DNA of 64,000 nucleotides, from positions 18,972,001 to 19,036,000 of the forward strand of contig JBHGNT010000015.1 in assembly GCA_043228905.1 (NCBI GenBank), written 5' to 3'. Each line of letters starts with the position of its first letter. Position 1 is the first letter of the stretch. Positions 1-10,345 of this stretch are shown here, in pieces. The translations under genes and the position numbers were made by a program. The notes under the pieces are model-generated. The model ran no database searches, was not told the DNA's origin, and saw only the letters and a program-made list of their open reading frames with translations. Source of the stretch: Azolla caroliniana (lineage: Eukaryota; Polypodiophyta).

Positions 1-494
1 CTCATTACATTATACATATGTCCCTATCTGCAAATATGCACACTAAGCCTGAAAACAAACCCTGGAAAACCTTGTTAATATTATGATAATGTGTGTTTTG
101 ACCTTAGAATAAGAAGTTCCAATAACATAAGGAATCTTCTCTTTGTATTTTTATTTATTTACAAATGCTAGATTGTGCCTTAGATGGTTGATGTGCTCTC
201 CAGGGATTTGTGAATTCCCTATTAAGGTTATATTTGTTTTTACCTTTTCATTTCTTGATTGCGCTTTAGATGGTGTCTGTTCTCGTTGTTAGAGATCTCC
301 CATTAACATTGTCTGATTTATGCATATTGTCTTCGTTTGGTTTTAAAATTAAACATTATTGCTAGCATATCTTTCTCTATTGTATGATGAGTTAAAAATA
401 ATTGTAGCATTGTCAAGTGTCTCCTTGAATCCTAACATCACTAGGGCATCTCATCCCATGCCAATGATGAATATAAACACGTTTTGGAACTTTC

Positions 495-665
495 AAAGAC
501 AAAAATTACAATATATTTGACTTGAGAATCTTACATGTATCAATGACGAGATACTTTAGTCATGTCTTACACTATTTCTATTTACTTAGTTATATTTATT
601 TTGGTTTGTTGTTCTGAGGTAATCTCTTGTTTAGTCTTATGGGTCATTTTGGCCTCTTAAAATTC
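495..665 (+). repeat. Dispersed repeat, copy 1
   Basis: Shares a long stretch with 932-1165, with the tail at 1230-1312 and with 54106-54335. Shared landmarks in order are a GACTTGAGAATCTTACAT-like segment, a TTTAGTCATGTCTTA segment, an AATCTCTTGT segment and a GGTCATTTTGGCCTCTTAAA segment. The copy passes directly into a CT-rich simple repeat, as retroposed elements often do. Confidence 0.6.
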
Positions 666-931
666 AGTGTATCTCTCTCTCCCTTGGTGGAAACACACAA
701 TTATATTAATAAATGTGTGAAAAACACTATAATTATACCACAACTGAGTGGTATCAACCGCAATATGGATATTGGGACATGCTAAATTGCCAATAGGCAG
801 GACACATACTCCATCAAGGAAAGAATTTTGATTTTCTCCAATAAACACAATTGCCACATCAATTCTACCTTCAACTTTGCTCTAATTCCATGCCCATCAT
901 CAAATACAAATGCATTGGATGTATCCATATT

Positions 932-1165
932 TTGAAGACAAAAGCTATAATATATCTAACTTGTGAATCTTACATTTGCCGAAAACCATATTGTTTAGTC
1001 TCTTTTTATCTTATTTACTTTTATATTTAGTTAGTAATATTTATTTTATTTTGATTTCTTGTTCTCAAAGACAAGACAACACTTAAGATGTAATCTCTTG
1101 TTTGGTCTTATAGGCTATTTTGACCTCTTAAAAGACATTAATATATCTTTCTTTCTTTCTTCTCT
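932..1165 (+). repeat. Dispersed repeat, copy 2, with (CTTT)n tail
   Basis: Same family as 495-665 and 54106-54335. This copy has the best-preserved 3' end: CTCTTAAAAGACATTAATATA followed by a TTTC-type simple repeat. The shared end followed by a simple tail suggests a SINE or the 3' end of a LINE; no protein is encoded. Confidence 0.6.
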
Positions 1166-1229
1166 CTCTCTCATTCATTGGTAAAGTTCTTAAACATCGA
1201 GAGTCGCTACTCACTTTCACACGTATCAG

Positions 1230-1312
1230 GTGAAATGTAATATTTTTGGTCTCATGGGTCATATTTGACCTCCGAAGACAATAATATAATCTACCTATCT
1301 ATCTATCTATCT
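1230..1312 (+). repeat. Dispersed repeat, copy 3 (3' end only)
   Basis: Carries only the 3' end of the family (TTTGGTCTCATGGGTCAT, then GACCTC and AGACAATAATATAATCT), followed by a (CTAT)n tail. A truncated 5' end with an intact 3' end fits retroposition by target-primed reverse transcription. Confidence 0.5.
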
Positions 1313-2450
1313 CATCTCTCATTGGCATAGAAATGCCTTGTTGCTTCCAATAAAGATTCCCCTCTGAGTCTCATTTCAAGAATAGTGAATGTTTCATCTG
1401 TACATGTGTTTGGGTGTTAACCTATGGATGTTGGCTCATCAAAGTTGGACACCATTTGGGTTGTCAACATCATGTGGATCTTATTGATCATTTGCCATTA
1501 CGTCAAAGAAAGATGAAGATGTACTTGATTGGAGAAGTTCTCTGATCAGAGCTTTGTCTTCATGGGTTGTGTGGAAAATGTCGTTGATGATGTTTGGGTA
1601 AAGTAGTGTGCCCACACCCTCTAGAATAAATCCTTATTGCTTTGAAGACAAAATGTTCTCAAATGTTGTGGTGGTTGGAGAGGAAATTTTCAATATTCAA
1701 TATATGTAGTCCAATTCCATCACTAATCTATCCAGAAAGAGAAAGATCCAAATGCAATTCCGTGTATGTTTCAAACTTCCCTGCAATCAGTTGACTGGGA
1801 TTGTTTTGGATTCACTAGGCATCCTTGTAATCAGGTGTCCATTCCATTGTATCGATACTCTTAAATATTCCAAAAGTTTCCATCACAGTAGGATCTGCAT
1901 TATATTCTGAGCTTGGATTTTGGTGTCTTCCGCATTTAGTTTGGATGTGTGACATGCTCATTGGGTAATTCGCTATGTTGCAATTTTTTAGCGTAATCTG
2001 AAGCTTATGACTGGGAAATGGGGACACCTAGAACAATCCTGGCATAGAGTGGTTCGACAAATACACTTGAGCCTAGATGGATGTACCTTGCTTGTTAAGG
2101 TGCTCAGCAGAAACTAGCAGGTCATACATTCAACCCCTACATTCCACGGTGATCTAGAAAATTAGTGTTGTCAGTGAGGTTTGAACCCAAGTGTATATGG
2201 ACATGGCTTATCACTAGAGTATAGGCCTAATACAAAGAAAAAGAAAAGAAATAAGCTGCATTTCCCTTGTAATGATCAGGGAGGTGGATCATTGTCAACT
2301 GAATCTTCAAGGAAGATTTTAATCAAAATGACTGTGCATATTGATTTCACTTATGCAACTAGTTTGCCATTGAGCATAAAGTTTGCTTAGAATAGTTATT
2401 GAAAACAGGACATTGTTAGTATTTATCAATAAAAAATGGAATATTTGCAG

Positions 2451-4376
2451 TGATTACAGGTGAAGTGGCTAATTTTGCAGCGTATGCATATGCTCCTGCC
2501 ATTTTGGTAACCCCTCTTGGTGCTGTTAGCATTATAGTAAGGTAAGAGCATATAGTATGCAACTACTTTTCTTTACATGTTTTGTTGAAAGAATGCATAT
2601 GCATTTGCCAAAATCAGTAAGCATATGCGATAAATGTATAACATAATATAGTAAAGTAAAAGCATATAATATGTAAAAAACGTAGTGCATGTGTTTCGAT
2701 GAAAGAATCATGAAGTGTATGCTGTAAATATTTTCATAGTAATGTAAACATGACTTTATTTTACTTGAAGTAAGAACCAATAAGCAGAAAATGGACATAT
2801 ATGTGGGCATTATCTTGGTAAAGACTGTTTCAACCCACTTGTTTAAGAGAAACTTCATAAACAACCTCATGGGATGTTTTCTACAGTGCTGTTTTAGCGC
2901 ACATAGTTCTCAAAGAGAATCTTCATGCCCTTGGAGTTTTGGGTTGCATGTTAAGCATGGTCGGGTCTGTAACAATGGTGCTACATGCCCCAAGGGATCA
3001 GAATATTGAGTCTGTGGAAGAGATTTGGGAGCTTGCAACGCAATCAGGTAGGCTTTTGTATATATTTTTTGAGATAAGTTTGTGTATATATACCTATTTA
3101 TAGTATAATTGTATTTTTCTATGATATCTGGGAATGCACTCTTAGTTATACATTTTCTGTGCAGCTTTTGTAATATATATGATATTGGCCACTGCCATGA
3201 TATTTGTCTTGATCATATTCTTGATACCTGTGTATGGTCGGACTCATGTGATCGTGTGTATCAGTATATGCTCACTTGCGGGATCGCTAACAGTATGTAA
3301 ACAATAATTATATAGATAGATAGATAGATAGATAAAAAAAATCTAACATCTGATATCCATGCTACTCATGAACAGGTAATGAGTGTAAAAGCTCTTGGTA
3401 TTGCCATTAAGCTGAGTATTCAAGGGGATAATCAATTTTTGCATCCACATATATGGGCTTTTGTAGCTGTGGTGATTGTATGTGGCTTAACGCAGCTGAA
3501 TTACTTAAACATGGTGGGGGCTAAATTTTGGATTTATTTATGTGTTTATTTTACTGGAAGATTATCTTCTTGGTTCTGAGGAGTTAACTTGCAGTAATAT
3601 CCCAGGCATTGGATGCATTTGATACAACAGTGGTTTCTCTGATATACTATGTGATGTTTACATCATGCACAATTTTGGCAAGTGTCATCATGTTCAAGGT
3701 GAGAATTTATCTACCAGTAAGAACATAATATTAAGGAAAGCTCCAGCCTCCAAGATATCTTTTATTCTCACAAATGCCCTTCTCTCAGGTTTTCATTAGT
3801 TTTCCCAAATGTCCTGGTTCTGGAACAAGAAAAAAACGAGGTGGATTTAACCGGGGGGTTGCTGTAATTAGTAAATATAATTGAAACATAGGTGAGAGGG
3901 AGTTGTTTGAAACTACCCCATAGGCATTTTGGAAAATAATGAAAATTTAGGTTCATTTGAGGGATTTAAGGAAAAACTCAGAAGTTTTTTTTGGAGAGTC
4001 TCCCTATAATGTTAAAAATGTATAGTTAATTCTGTTGCAACAGAGATAAACCTCTTGAGAGAGTAATTTAAAAATATATAATTATGTGAGTGATACAGAG
4101 TTGGCAAGGCCAGCCTACTTCAAGTATAATCTCAGAAATGTGTGGATTCTTGATCATCTTGTTTGGCATGACATTACTAATAGTGTCAAAGGATATTGGG
4201 AATCCTGATTTCTTCCGAATAAGTGAGTATCTTTATATTCTCTATAGTTAAAATTCAGATTTCAAACATCACTTTTGACCTGCATCACTTTTTTAACAGC
4301 TGCATATTATCCATTCTCTCCTATTTCAAAACGCCTTCTTGCAGATCAAAATGATTCCAAACAATTCAACAAATGA
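2451..4376 (+). CDS. NIPA-type magnesium transporter, C-terminal seven exons (5' part absent)
   Basis: Exons read at 2451-2541, 2887-3047, 3165-3292, 3376-3513, 3606-3698, 4099-4222 and 4345-4376, all with GT-AG introns and consistent phases; joined they give about 254 codons and a TGA at 4374-4376. Family landmarks in order are [62 protein letters not shown] and IYYVMFT, matching plant NIPA (DUF803) proteins, which are multi-pass membrane proteins that move Mg2+. Roughly 70-80 N-terminal residues (first helices) are missing. The usual SPIYYV motif reads SLIYYV, a Pro to Leu change. If the last intron is not spliced, an in-frame TAA at 4249-4251 ends the protein slightly earlier. A (TAGA)n repeat sits in the intron near 3311-3333. 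Identity is secure; functionality is not shown. Confidence 0.85.
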
Positions 4377-5939
4377 AGGTTGGTTTTTCTTTTGTACAAC
4401 GCTTTTTCTTAGTTGTTCCATGTTTGTAACGGTGGATATTAAAGAGAAACAGAAGGAAGAAGGGCCTCTTTGTACAAAACGAAATAAGTACACTAAAATT
4501 TGTATACCTCAAGATACTCTTATGTCAGCACCACCAGATTAATGGATTTGATTTAACTGAGAAAACTATTCGAAGATTGGACTCAATTGGAGCAACCCTT
4601 GATCTAGAAATGGTCATCGCAAGCATATGTTTAGTAAAATTTCATTAAGCGTATTGAAGAGTTTTTGCCTCGTGCTTCTTGCTTCTTGCTGGATGGCAAA
4701 TGAACTCGTCGTGGAAAGGCTAGATGGCCCAAATGGATACTCTTGTAAAATTTTAAAAGATTTATTGGTGTGAATTTTGCAGGTACTTGATGTAAAGCTT
4801 GTTCATAGGTTCTCATGTTCAATAGTTCTAATCATGGCCCACTTATGGAGCATTCTTTCTCCGTTTTATGTTCCTCGTTGTGTCAACAAATGTTGATTTG
4901 AGAGGTGTCATTGGCCATAAATCTCATATTCAAAAGGGTTCTTCTCATTGATCTCATGTGGGTAACAACTTTCTTGTCTTTGTTCCATCTTGAGTATTTC
5001 TTTTGTTGAATATATAATGGGGTGTCCATATGTTACCATCAGCTTGAATTGCCTTATATTTTTGTACAACAATACCCAAGGATTATGTATAACTCAACTT
5101 CTCCACGATTCTTTCAAGTCATGTATAAAACACTTTTTGCCAAGACATTGGTAAAGATGAGTTTGTCATTCCATGAATATTGTAACATCATATTCCTTGT
5201 ATTGGTGCATCATCTTATGGTTTATAACCATTTATTACCTAAATTCTAACATGAACACTCCCAAGTTTTTACCGTGAAAATTTTCATGTTTCATCAATTT
5301 GTCCATGTTTATCTTTCATTGTTCTATATTGACATACAACGATAATGGTTTCTCCTTGGAGGTTGAATAATCCTTCACACTGCATAATCATGCATGTGTT
5401 AGTACTTGTTTATTTATGCTCATCCCCTTCATTGTATGTTGAAACAAATTTATGCCACTTTTTAACGGCCAAGTAACATGTTTGCCATGGAAAATTTCAA
5501 CAGTAATCACATCTTAGAAATAGTGAAAATATTGAGATATATTGACTGCCTAAAGGTAACCCATAGAGCTACTTCTACACACAATAACAATAATACTTAG
5601 GTAAAAGTGATTGATAATCATCCTAATAAGATGAGGATTTGTCAAAGTTAGATGATATGATTAGATCAAAATATTAATAAAATACTAATAAAATGAAGTG
5701 GTGCTATGTTATTAAGAACAATAAGCATCATAATTAGATTGTATCCTTCAATCATAATGTTATTGCATTATAAAGTTGAATTATATGGAACTTATTAAGC
5801 CCTTTGAGTAGTTTGTTGATCCTTTGTAATCCTATATTGTCTCATCTTTTATGTTGATCAAAGTTGTTATGGTTCTAGGCATCCACATGGGTGCTGGCAA
5901 CATGTGAATGCACACTCAATTGGATCGGGATTAGGTGGC
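4377..5939. other. Intergenic, nothing recognised
   Basis: AT-rich sequence without coherent coding, RNA genes or clear repeats. The short open frames here lack any family signature and are broken by stops in all neighbouring frames. Confidence 0.5.
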
Positions 5940-6350
5940 CAATAAATGGGGTTCTAGATCTCATTCTCAATTATCAAGTGATCACCACATTCTTGAATTC
6001 ACCATCAATTTGGGGGTGATATGTCGAGGATAGGTTCATAGAAGTGCCGAATGTTCAAAGGAGTCGTCACCAAAACTGGGGGAAGAATTGAAACCCATGA
6101 TCGAGGGTGATATCGTCCAATAAGCCGTTAGTCAAATTCCTTTTTCAAAAGCAGTTAGTCAAATTCCACCCCTGAGATATTTTTGAACATGGGGTAAAGT
6201 GAGCCATCTTTGTAAACCAATCAATGATCATGAGAACCAAGTTGTACTTATTGATTGAGGGTAGGTTGGTGATCAAATCAATTGATCTCATTTGCGCCGA
6301 ATCGGATAAACCGGCTAGGGGTGTGAAGTCAACTATTAATGAAACCAATA
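5940..6350 (-). pseudogene. Ty3/Gypsy integrase remnant
   Basis: On the minus strand the frame from 6348 reads the integrase core hallmark SIDLITNLPSINKYNLVLMI then DWFTKMAHFTPC, and after a short local duplication continues with a decayed ...HGFQFFPQFW... and MNLSSTYHPQIDGEF. This is the order expected in a Ty3/Gypsy integrase (first catalytic aspartate region, then the YHPQTDGQTE region). Several in-frame stops show it is dead. It breaks off near 5940; the matching downstream part of another copy lies in opposite orientation at 7099. Confidence 0.75.
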
Positions 6351-6789
6351 GATTATTGTAATTAAATTATTAGAAGTGACGATTTAGATTAGGACAAAAT
6401 AGCTATGACTCTTAATAAAGAGATATGATCCGGAAGTATGTGCCGATTTGATCTGGTGTTGTATCATCACATGCTTACCTATAAAGAAGGGGCATGAGTC
6501 TTGTATAAAGTTGTCCGTATATGAAGCGTAATAGATATCTATAAGTTTGTGCATACAATACCCTACTATTTTGATTTCGATGTGTGTTTAACAATAAGTA
6601 AATAACATTGTGATTCGCCGATCCAGACGGAGTAATTACGAGACGATTCGGACTGTGAGTATATTAACCGAATTATCATATTCTATCCAACGAACATTAA
6701 TTATTAATTGCAGTCTGTGTATTATTCCCATCACTCTTACCATGATCTTTGGTGAGGGGTTCTCAAGGATTGAGTATCTAACCCATGAT

Positions 6790-7095
6790 TCCTAGGGATT
6801 AAGAAACACCCTAACTGGTGACTTGGCAAGTTGAACGAAACCCTTCTTGAGGATCTCATCAAGGTATGTTTAGAGAGCCTAGAGTTCTTGTTCAGACAAT
6901 CTATGTATGGGGTGGACAGGTAGATGGGTGCCATCTTGTAGATCGATTGGGCAATCACATTATTGATGTTCAAGCAAGAGATATGCATTTCTTTTCTCGA
7001 ATACATTGATCAACAAAGTCTTGGTATTTCGTAGGCAACAAATCCGAATCGATGCCCACGATAGATGGAGGCAAATGTAAATCGATTACTTTTCT
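6790..7095 (-). pseudogene. Ty3/Gypsy remnant, N-terminal part of reverse transcriptase
   Basis: The minus strand reads, with stops, LPTKYQDFVDQ, then CDCPIDLQDGTHLPVHPIH, RLSEQEL, YLDEILKKGFVQLAKSP. This is the Gypsy pol linker and RT start (compare the family wording PYDCAIDLQ...LSEPELKALREYLDE...GFIRPSKSP). No catalytic YxDD region follows on this piece. It is separated from the integrase remnant at 5940-6350 by about 440 bases without recognisable pol sequence, so the element has been internally deleted or interrupted. Confidence 0.65.
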
Positions 7096-7098
7096 TAT

Positions 7099-7390
7099 TG
7101 GACGATATCACCTATGTTCCCTAGCCTCAATTCATCTCCTAGATTTGGATACGACTCCTTTAGGCATTCAACACTTTTATGAACCTATCCTCGACATATC
7201 ACCCCCAAACCAATGGCCAAACTGAACGAGTCAACCAAACCCTTGAATGATACCTATGGTGCACTATCACCTACCAGTAAGAGAATTGGATCAACTTTCT
7301 CTCAATGGCCAAGTTCATGTACAACAACACTCTCCAATCAGTGTCACAAAATACAGTTTCCATCCTCACTTGAATGTTTCCGTCTTTTGC
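7099..7390 (+). pseudogene. Ty3/Gypsy integrase remnant in opposite orientation
   Basis: Reads PQFIS, MNLSSTYHPQTNGQTERVNQ, TLE-stop-YLWCTITYQ-stop-ENWINFLSMAKFMYNN, a classic Gypsy integrase C-terminal core. The stops are TGA at 7248-7250 and TAA at 7278-7280, positions normally holding R or Q codons, which fits C-to-T decay. The first 110 bases match the minus strand of 6010-6125, so the two pieces form an inverted pair around 6126-7098. Homology fades near 7390. Confidence 0.75.
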
Positions 7391-8004
7391 CATATCCGTG
7401 AACCCTCGACAAAGGAATGTGTCTACCTGCTAGAGATTGTACATTGTGACAATAACTTTGATTATAGATGGTGGCAAATCTTGAAACATAGTTGGCCTTC
7501 TAAATGGCCATTTAAAGCAAAGGACTTCATTTTGGAGAGTATTGATTCAGAGTTTGCTTTTGAGATTACTCTAAAGCGATGGGACTAGCAACAAGGGATT
7601 GCTTCTTTTGCACTGTTCAAGTAGAAAATACTACTTGTCATTTCATACAATGACCAATCGCTAGTCAGATTTGGAGTTACATTTCTAGGTTTGGCAAGTT
7701 TTGTAGCATTTTTATTTGACGCCACGATAATGAGTGTTCTCATAATTCACACATGTTAACCCAAAATGAGAGATGAAGACCATTTCCTATTATTGAGATA
7801 GTGGGGATTGCATCATATTTGGGATATGCACAATAGTTTCGTATTTGATATTAAGCATGAACTCAAAGAATATCTACCCTCAATTAAGTGTTCATCTTGC
7901 CTTTTGGCAATTTAACATGTCCCACTACCCTTGTAATAGTGGTGACCACACTATTGTAGTACCATTTTAGTGTTTTCACACACATTTATTAATATAATTG
8001 GGTG

Positions 8005-8008
<4 letters not shown>

Positions 8009-8045
<37 letters not shown>
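8009..8045. repeat. (GA)n microsatellite
   Basis: Perfect dinucleotide run of GA in an otherwise plain AT-rich stretch (7400-9050) in which I see no gene. Confidence 0.9.
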
Positions 8046-8048
<3 letters not shown>

Positions 8049-9056
8049 ATGAGACAAAGAGAGAAGTAATCAAGTATTTTTATTGTTACATATGACAAGC
8101 CAACAACATTAGTCATAACATGATTTGCTAAAGTTTGCAAGCAAAGAAAAGACTATAATATTGTATTATTGAAAATGACATAACATTTTTTAAGTATGTG
8201 ATAGCCTGTTCATTTGAACTGTCTTCTCATTCAACATCAATTCACGCACCAATTACAATCAATGCATGTAATAAATATACCTAGTTTTGATGTGCACATA
8301 AGACATGTACCCTAGATTGAATTAACATCTCTTAATGGGCCTTTGCTAACAACATGTAGATCTCTATCCGTCAACAACCAACCACCTAACTAACATAATT
8401 GCAAATCATAACATACTTTGGTATGGTGTTTCTTTACCGTAATAATCTTGATGCTAGAAGTTCAAAGCAACATACTTGCCACCAAGCTTTATCACATCGA
8501 TAGGTAACCTTTCATGTCAATGTTTCTATCAAGTTAGGAACTCACAACATAACCAGCACAACCTAAGATAGTTAACAAGCATTTCCAATTATATTTGAAG
8601 TTGACAAAACATGAAGATGAAGCGCAAATTGCCAATACACTATGACCAAGAAACTTACATGATGTGTCATAGCTTGGTAATGTTGTAAGAAAACAGAGGT
8701 GAAAAATATGACAATAATCTTGTTGCTCAAGCGTGCATATTTTTGTAAACTAAACAACATTCCAAACGAGATCCCAAAATCCTAAATATTTGTAGCATAC
8801 AAGGACAAAAATCTCCATTGCGCATACATTGGCACGCGTATACATATTTGTAGTGGGTGGTTCTGTATGTACTATGCACATGTATATGTATATACATGTT
8901 ACAATACATGCATACACACATACATACATACACACACATACATGCATTCCATAGATGAGAGGAGTCCATTGGAGCATGAGATAAAGAAATTGGAGTGACA
9001 ATGAGGGCAATTATGTAGTTTAGAATTATTGAGACAGTTCTCAAATTTGGTGTTTA

Positions 9057-9554
9057 TTATTTTGGAGCATCATCAAAGTTGAGGGCATAACTAATGGGAT
9101 CATAGAGCAAATTAAGACGAGGAGGGCGTTCACACGCAACCGCCCCGACACACACGGCAGGCGAAAAACACGAGGTTGGAGCGCGCGTCCGAATCCGGCG
9201 AATAAGGGCCTGACACTTGGCGGACTCACATTGGCCGTCGTGGCGCCATTTCCCCAGCCTAGCCATATTGTTACCAAGTTTGTATGATTTCTTAGTATAA
9301 TGAGAATGGTGATGATGAGAATTAGGGCTAAGGTTTAAATAAATCCGGTCATTTGTGTTATATTCATTGACTGTATGTGTGGAATTGGGAATGAGGATTT
9401 GGTAACGATGGTGATGGTGATGATGGGCAAAGTCAAGGTCATGGTCATGGTGGAGCTTCATATAAAGCATCAATGCTCTGATTTGTGCATCCATGGATCT
9501 CTGCATATCCTTCCTCAACTCTGTCCACCATCTCTTGATTGATCTAACCCTCAT
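9057..9554 (-). CDS. Small His-rich plant protein with C-terminal YDPxSYALNFDD motif
   Basis: A 165-codon frame starts with ATG at 9554 and ends at 9057. The N-terminus is basic (MRVRSIKRWWTELRKDMQ), followed by His clusters near residues 44-49 and 79-83, a basic Cys-containing stretch (residues about 112-140) and the ending LLYDPISYALNFDDAPK. A YDPxSYALNFD ending is, as far as I recall, shared by a group of small uncharacterised plant proteins, which is the main reason for calling this real. The 3' half is much more GC-rich than its surroundings, also supporting coding. A (GA)n run at 9591-9678 lies just upstream. Function unknown; an intron or a different start (for example the Met of NNMARLGKW) cannot be excluded. 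Confidence 0.45.
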   Translation of the reverse strand: MRVRSIKRWWTELRKDMQRSMDAQIRALMLYMKLHHDHDLDFAHHHHHHRYQILIPNSTHTVNEYNTNDRIYLNLSPNSHHHHSHYTKKSYKLGNNMARLGKWRHDGQCESAKCQALIRRIRTRAPTSCFSPAVCVGAVACERPPRLNLLYDPISYALNFDDAPK

Positions 9555-9590
9555 CTTGGTAACCCACTTGTGAATGGATGAATAAATGAA

Positions 9591-9641
9591 TGAGAGAGAG
9601 AGAGAGAGAGAAAGAAAGAAAGAAAGAGAGATAGACCTTAT

Positions 9642-9678
<37 letters not shown>
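9591..9678. repeat. (GA)n/(GAAA)n microsatellite
   Basis: Two GA runs separated by a short GAAA stretch, lying 40-120 bases upstream of the minus-strand gene that starts at 9554, where it would be read as a CT-rich leader or promoter element. On the minus strand the unique sequence at 9680-9790 enters this tract through GGTCGTACTCGAACTCC, a tRNA box-B-like word, so the tract may be the tail of a SINE; weak. Confidence 0.6.
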
Positions 9679-9683
<5 letters not shown>

Positions 9684-10006
9684 AAGTCCTCAGGAGTTCG
9701 AGTACGACCTTTCGAGTGAAATATTTTCCCGTTATCGACGTGTGTCACCCGAAACTCGGGAGTTTCATCTCCAAGTGTGTCTTGGCCATTGAGAGTGTGG
9801 ACATTAGTTGCCAGGGCCGACATTTGGAAAATGTGTAGGGAGGGATCGGCCTAGGTTTTAAAGAATGTGGAGAATGTGTTGGGACGGATCGGCTCATCGA
9901 ATGTGAGAGCATTGCGTTAGACAGTTATACTTGAGAGACCTGAACATTGCTTTAGAGTGTGATACATGAGCCACCCAAATTTAATCGAGGTAAAGGGCAC
10001 GCACAA

Positions 10007-10345
10007 CCAACAAGTCTCGTAGTTAATACCCTTGGGGGTGAGCTTTGACAATCATAGATGGGTTACATGGGCGAGTGTGATTTAGTTCTTCAAAGAATAA
10101 TATGGTTCTGTAGTATTGATGAAAAAAATGTAACATAATGTGTGGGCCACGCGAGCCTCCAAATCTCTCCTGAGGTAACTTGTCCATGAACAATCCACCA
10201 ACAAGTCTCGTAGTTAGTACCTTTGGGGGTGAGCTCTAACATGCATGGGTGAGTGTGATTTATTCGTTCAGCGAAGAATATGGTTTTGTGGTCTGATGAA
10301 GAAAACGTAACATAATGTGTGGATCATGAGCCTCCCAACCCCTAC
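10007..10345. repeat. Diverged tandem duplication, period about 190 bp
   Basis: The segment beginning CAACAAGTCTCGTAGTTA near 10008 recurs near 10200. Both copies continue in the same order through a GGGGGTGAGCT word, a GGGCGAGTGTGATTTA or GGTGAGTGTGATTTA word, AATATGGTT and AACGTAACATAATGTGTGG or close variants. No coding potential seen. Confidence 0.7.

Larger units (their letters stand above)
1..2450. other. Intergenic or intronic stretch, no coding exon recognised
   Basis: No exon could be supported here. The stretch is AT-rich and holds three copies or part-copies of a dispersed repeat (listed separately) and short CT/TATC microsatellites. It should contain, or be an intron upstream of, the missing 5' exons of the NIPA gene that starts mid-coding at 2451, but I could not find the expected N-terminal membrane helices, so those exons are probably left of the window or the gene is 5'-truncated. 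Confidence 0.5.

Noticed and set aside
9586-9823. Open frames over the GA array at 9.6-9.8 kb
   Set aside because: Arg-Glu and Leu-Ser alternation is the dinucleotide repeat in translation.
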